A DNA stretch of 33,448 bases. Source: Chthoniobacteraceae bacterium. Its GTDB lineage: Bacteria; Verrucomicrobiota; Verrucomicrobiia; Chthoniobacterales; Chthoniobacteraceae. The stretch lies in the NCBI GenBank assembly GCA_028714515.1, contig JAQTMF010000008.1:1-33448 (forward strand), written 5' to 3'. Each line of letters begins with the position of its first letter. Position 1 is the stretch's first letter. Positions 30,553 to 33,448 of this stretch are shown here, piece after piece. The notes under the pieces are model-generated. The model worked only from the letters and a program-made list of their open reading frames with translations. It was not told the DNA's origin and searched no databases. Made by a program: the position numbers and the translations under genes.

Positions 30553-31424
30553 GGCTTTTCCTCCGCGATCACCGGGAGGATCATTTCGTCGGGGATCAGT
30601 TTGAGGAGTTGCTGACGCGCTTCGCCCAGCGTGAGGGGGAGGCCGTCGATGGGGACGCCGTCGAGGTTTTTGAGTTCGTCCAGGAGCCGCGAGACGTAGG
30701 GCAGGCGCAGGCTGGCGCTCTCGATCAATTCGTGGTCGCGGAAGACTTCCTCCGAGGGCCCTTCCTTGAGGACGCGGCCCCGGTTGAGCAGGTAGATGCG
30801 GTCGGCGAAGAGCGGCAGGGTATCGACGGAGTGGGTGGCGAGGATGATGGTGATCCCCTGCTCTTTGTTGAGCCGCCCGAGGAGGCGCAACATGCCGTGT
30901 TCCCCGGCGGGATCGAGCCCGGCGGTCGGTTCGTCGAGGATCAGGATGGAGGGCTTCATGGCGAGCACGCCCGCGATGGCGGCGCGCTTTTGCTGGCCGA
31001 AGCTGAGGTGGTGGATGGCCCGCTCGCCCAGTTCCCCGGCTCCCACGGCTTCCAGGGCGGCGGCCACGCGCCGCTGCACTTCGTCTTCCGGCAGGCCGAG
31101 GTTGCGCGGGCCGAAGGCGGCGTCTTCGGCGACGGTGGGGCCGAAGAGCTGGTCGTTGGGGTTCTGGAAAACGAGGCCGATGCGCTGGTAAAGCTCGGCC
31201 TGCGCGTAGCGGCGGATGTCGCGCCCTTCGACGCGCACGGTGCCTTTCTGCGGGTTGAGGAGGCCCGCGATGACTTTGATGAGGGTGGTTTTGCCGGAGC
31301 CGTTGGAGGCGAGCATGGCGACGAATTCTCCGCGCCGGACGCGGAATGCCACGTCTTCCAGGGCCACGTAGCCGTCCGGGTAGGAGAAGCCGACGGCTTC
31401 GGTCTCAATGGCGAAGGGGTTCAT
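30549..31424 (-). CDS. cbiO: Cobalt ECF transporter ATPase CbiO
   Basis: CbiO is the ATP-binding subunit of the cobalt uptake complex with CbiM and CbiQ. The start ATG at 31424 lies in an ATGA overlap with the cbiQ stop and gives 291 residues. The Walker A is ASNGSGKTT (39-47, Ala-Ser in place of the usual Gly-Pro). The Q-loop region is IGLVFQNPNDQLFGPTVAEDAAFG. The signature is LSFGQQKRAAIAG, Walker B is SILILDEPTAGLDP, and the switch His is in ILATHSVD. The C-terminal about 60 residues form a helical tail found in CbiO-type ATPases. Confidence 0.95.
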   Translation of the reverse strand: MNPFAIETEAVGFSYPDGYVALEDVAFRVRRGEFVAMLASNGSGKTTLIKVIAGLLNPQKGTVRVEGRDIRRYAQAELYQRIGLVFQNPNDQLFGPTVAEDAAFGPRNLGLPEDEVQRRVAAALEAVGAGELGERAIHHLSFGQQKRAAIAGVLAMKPSILILDEPTAGLDPAGEHGMLRLLGRLNKEQGITIILATHSVDTLPLFADRIYLLNRGRVLKEGPSEEVFRDHELIESASLRLPYVSRLLDELKNLDGVPIDGLPLTLGEARQQLLKLIPDEMILPVIAEEKP

Positions 31425-32206
31425 GGGCAAAGCGCCTCCGCCGCGTAGAAGAGGGTTCCCAGGGCGAGCGCCGCGACCGCGACGATCCAGCCGTCGCGCC
31501 GCGCGAGTTTCGGCATGGGGCCGAAGGGGATTTCGCCGCTGTAGCCGCGCACGCGCATGGCTTCGTGGGTGCGGACGGCCTGGTCCATGGAGCGCAGGAG
31601 GACGGTTCCGCCCAGGGTCCCCGCCGAGGCGAGCCCCCGGCGCATCCCGGCGTATCCGAGCCGCACTTTCTGCGCGGAGGTGACGTCGCCGGTCAGCTCC
31701 AGCAGGACGAAGGTGTAGCGATACATCAGCATGGCGATCTCCACCCACCCTTGCGGCGCGCCGAGCGCCCGCATGGCGCCAAAGATGCGGTGCGCCGGGG
31801 TGACGGAGCTGAGCAAGAGCATGACGCTGACGCCGCCCAGGACGCGCGAGGCGATTAACAAGCCGTTGTGCAGGCCCTCGCGCGTGACGGTGATCTTGAC
31901 GCCAAGGAGCGCCGCGCTCCAAAGGGGCGTGGAGCCCGCCATCACGGATTGCAGCACGAGGAGCATGCCCGCGATGCCCAGCGGAGCGGCCAGCCGCAGG
32001 GCGAGCAGCCGCGCGGGGACGCCGAGGGCCGCCGCCGCGGTGACGCATACGAGCAGGATGCCCAGCGGGAATACGGGGGTTGTCGAGAAGATCACGGCCG
32101 CCAGCATGGCGAGCGCGACGATCAATTTCGTACGCGCGTCGAGGCGCGCCAGGGTGTTGTCCTGGCGCGCGAAGAGGTCCGAGAAGATTCCCGACAAGAG
32201 GCTCAT
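31421..32206 (-). CDS. cbiQ: Cobalt ECF transporter transmembrane protein CbiQ
   Basis: CbiQ is the membrane T-component that couples CbiO to CbiM. The 261-residue product has about five hydrophobic helices (for example TKLIVALAMLAAVIFSTTPVF, ILLVCVTAAAALG, LAAPLGIAGMLLVLQSVMAG). It has the cytoplasmic coupling motifs with Ala-Arg-Gly character (HEAMRVRGYSG, and a related upstream AQKVRLGYAGMRRG). These contact the ATPase. The ATG at 32206 follows the preceding gene by 4 bases. Only an Arg/Pro-rich shadow extends upstream. Confidence 0.94.
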   Translation of the reverse strand: MSLLSGIFSDLFARQDNTLARLDARTKLIVALAMLAAVIFSTTPVFPLGILLVCVTAAAALGVPARLLALRLAAPLGIAGMLLVLQSVMAGSTPLWSAALLGVKITVTREGLHNGLLIASRVLGGVSVMLLLSSVTPAHRIFGAMRALGAPQGWVEIAMLMYRYTFVLLELTGDVTSAQKVRLGYAGMRRGLASAGTLGGTVLLRSMDQAVRTHEAMRVRGYSGEIPFGPMPKLARRDGWIVAVAALALGTLFYAAEALCP

Positions 32207-32210
32207 GGCG

Positions 32211-32483
32211 TTAACTCTTCTTTTGTGGAGGAAAGAGCTCGCGAAAGCAATATCCTCCCACGAAGCCGCCCGCAACTCCGGCGATGAGGAAGAAGAAGAG
32301 GAGCAGATCGCCCTGGTCGGTGTTGATATACGGCTTGCGGGGCGGGCGTCCGGCTTCTTCGGCATATTTTTCGACGACGGTTTCGTCCACTCCCGACCAT
32401 TTGGCGGGCACGTGCCCGAGGAAGTAGACGCCTACGGCCGCGAGAACCACGGCGAGCGCCGCGAGGAGGAATACCTTTTTCAT
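32211..32483 (-). CDS. Small two-helix membrane protein, CbiN-like accessory of the cobalt transporter
   Basis: The 90-residue protein has membrane helices at about 4-22 and 60-82, separated by a polar loop of about 37 residues (SGVDETVVEKYAEEAGR, then KPYINTDQGD). The size, topology and position between cbiM and cbiQ are those of CbiN, which loads metal into CbiM. The loop does not look like enterobacterial CbiN or a PDGLE domain, so it is either a divergent CbiN or an analogue. It starts in an ATGA overlap with cbiM (32480-32483). Confidence 0.75.
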   Translation of the reverse strand: MKKVFLLAALAVVLAAVGVYFLGHVPAKWSGVDETVVEKYAEEAGRPPRKPYINTDQGDLLLFFFLIAGVAGGFVGGYCFRELFPPQKKS

Positions 32484-33229
32484 CGCGCGCCTCCCGCGGT
32501 TGCGACGCCGAGGCATTCCAGCAGGGACGGACGGCGCACGGAGATGAACCGGTAGACCCCGGCGGTGATGACGCCTTCGAGGATGCCCAGCGGGAGTTGC
32601 GTGGGCATAAACGATAGGCCGATGGCGGCGGCCATGTGCAGGAACGAGCCGCTGCCGGGCAGGGCGCTGGCCAGTTCCACGGAGGTGGTGGCGTAGGTGG
32701 CCCAATCCGAAAACAGCCCCGCGAGGAAGGCCGCGCCCCAGAGCGGGAGCCCCGCGCGGCGCGTCACGTGAAAGACCGCCCAACCGGTGTACGCGCCCAC
32801 GATGCCCATGGAGACGATGTTGCCGCCGAGGGTCGTCAGGCCGCCGTGGGAGAGGAAGAGCGCCTGCAAGAGGAGCGCCACGCTGCTCACGACGACGGTC
32901 AACGCCGGGCCGATGAGGATGGCCGCCATGCCGGTGCCGCACGGGTGCGAGCAGGTCCCGGCCGTGAGCACGGGGATGGGCATGCACGAGATGACGAACA
33001 CCGCCGCGCCGATCAGGCCGACCATCGGCTTGAAGAACGGCTCGCGCGCGCTCCGGATTTTCATTTCCCGCAGCCCCCAGGCCACGAAGGGGATCGCCAC
33101 GGCGAACCAGAGCGCCGCCCATTGCGGGGGCAGGATGCCCTCCGAGATGTGCATGGCCCCCGCCGTGGAGGGAAGCGCGGCCACCGCCAGCAAGAGCAGC
33201 AGCGCGCCCGTTAGTTTCCGCGTTTTCAT
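32480..33229 (-). CDS. cbiM: Cobalt ECF transporter substrate-specific component CbiM
   Basis: CbiM is the membrane S-component that binds Co2+. The 249-residue product has a signal peptide (about 1-25) ending AGA. The predicted mature protein then begins MHISEGILPPQWA; an N-terminal Met-His of this type forms the metal site in CbiM/NikM. Conserved downstream motifs include the TAGTCSHPCGTGMAAILIGP loop and FLSHGGLTTLGGNIVSMGIVG, with several more membrane helices. The ATG at 33229 overlaps the stop of the radical SAM gene as ATGA. The presence of cbiD, cbiG and cbiX downstream indicates cobalt rather than nickel. Confidence 0.96.
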   Translation of the reverse strand: MKTRKLTGALLLLLAVAALPSTAGAMHISEGILPPQWAALWFAVAIPFVAWGLREMKIRSAREPFFKPMVGLIGAAVFVISCMPIPVLTAGTCSHPCGTGMAAILIGPALTVVVSSVALLLQALFLSHGGLTTLGGNIVSMGIVGAYTGWAVFHVTRRAGLPLWGAAFLAGLFSDWATYATTSVELASALPGSGSFLHMAAAIGLSFMPTQLPLGILEGVITAGVYRFISVRRPSLLECLGVATAGGAR

Positions 33230-33448
33230 AGAGAGAACATTTCCATGGTGGTCTGCGTGTCTTTGTCCCAGTTGTCCCAGAGGAAGGCGTCGTGGCGCTC
33301 GTCGGCGATGAGCCGGAAGGCGTAGCGCACTTGCTCTTCGTACAGCTCGCAGAACGCGCCGGGCTGTTTCATGCCGCCGTTCATTTCGTGGGCTTCGGCC
33401 GGGCAGGGCGAGCCGCAGAAGTGCCGCACGGCGCAGCGGTTGCACGGG
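33226..33448 (-). CDS. Radical SAM protein, C-terminal SPASM domain (5' part outside window)
   Basis: Only the last 74 residues are inside the window. They carry the cluster C-x2-C-x5-C-x3-C (PCNRCAVRHFCGSPCPAE) and a further Cys about 18 residues on (AFCELYEEQ). This matches the auxiliary iron-sulfur cluster pattern of SPASM radical SAM proteins. The tail ends DTQTTMEMFSL. A GTG inside this stretch (33429) is not a start, since the first two cluster cysteines lie before it. SPASM enzymes often modify peptides, but the catalytic domain is not visible so no substrate can be given. The stop overlaps cbiM as ATGA, so it is translated with the cobalt operon. Confidence 0.8.
   Translation of the reverse strand, partial: PCNRCAVRHFCGSPCPAEAHEMNGGMKQPGAFCELYEEQVRYAFRLIADERHDAFLWDNWDKDTQTTMEMFSL

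Overview
The window looks like a piece of a high-GC chromosome from a motile bacterium with a Gram-negative type envelope. It carries a flagellar basal-body/hook cluster, a chemotaxis operon, a lipoprotein-type L,D-transpeptidase and an oxygen-independent (early cobalt insertion) cobalamin pathway. No 16S or other taxonomic marker is present. The gene order and the mosaic chemotaxis proteins would fit the PVC group (for example Verrucomicrobiota), but this is a guess.

Region 1 (1-10113, all minus strand) reads flgB-flgC-fliE-fliF-fliG-fliH-fliI-fliJ-(MotE-like)-fliK-flgD-flgE-fliL. It builds the rod, MS ring, C-ring rotor protein, export ATPase complex, hook-length ruler, hook cap and hook. 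fliL runs off the left edge, where stator, C-ring and export-gate genes may follow. A sigma-54-like -24/-12 element lies just upstream of flgB.

Region 2 (10301-20753, minus strand) is a chemotaxis operon read as cheA-cheW-mcp-mcp-cheY-cheB-cheR, plus an unrecognised 127-residue gene. CheA has two CheW-like domains at its C-terminus and no visible P2 domain. Between cheA and a divergent plus-strand gene lie two back-to-back sigma-28 (FliA) promoters, each with the 11-bp spacer. The divergent gene (20911-22098) encodes a receiver fused to a CheC/CheX/FliY-type phosphatase domain, and a single-domain receiver follows it. The chemotaxis kinase and a probable phosphatase thus appear to be late flagellar genes switched on together.

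Region 3 (22621-24104, minus strand) holds an L,D-transpeptidase lipoprotein and an OGG1-family DNA glycosylase.

Region 4 (24135-33448, minus strand) is a cobalt uptake and corrin-ring operon. It starts with the tail of a radical SAM/SPASM protein and continues cbiM-(CbiN-like)-cbiQ-cbiO-cbiD-cbiE-cbiL-cbiF-cbiG-cbiH-(cbiJ::thrH fusion)-cbiX. Most junctions are 4-base stop/start overlaps. The transporter supplies cobalt, CbiX inserts it, and CbiL/F/G/H/D/J/E carry out ring methylation, contraction and reduction. cbiT, cbiC, cbiA and the nucleotide-loop genes are not in this window. The most unusual gene is the fusion of cobalt-precorrin-6A reductase to a ThrH-like HAD phosphatase/phosphotransferase.

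No tRNA, rRNA, CRISPR array or insertion sequence was found. One short degenerate repeat lies between cbiL and cbiF.
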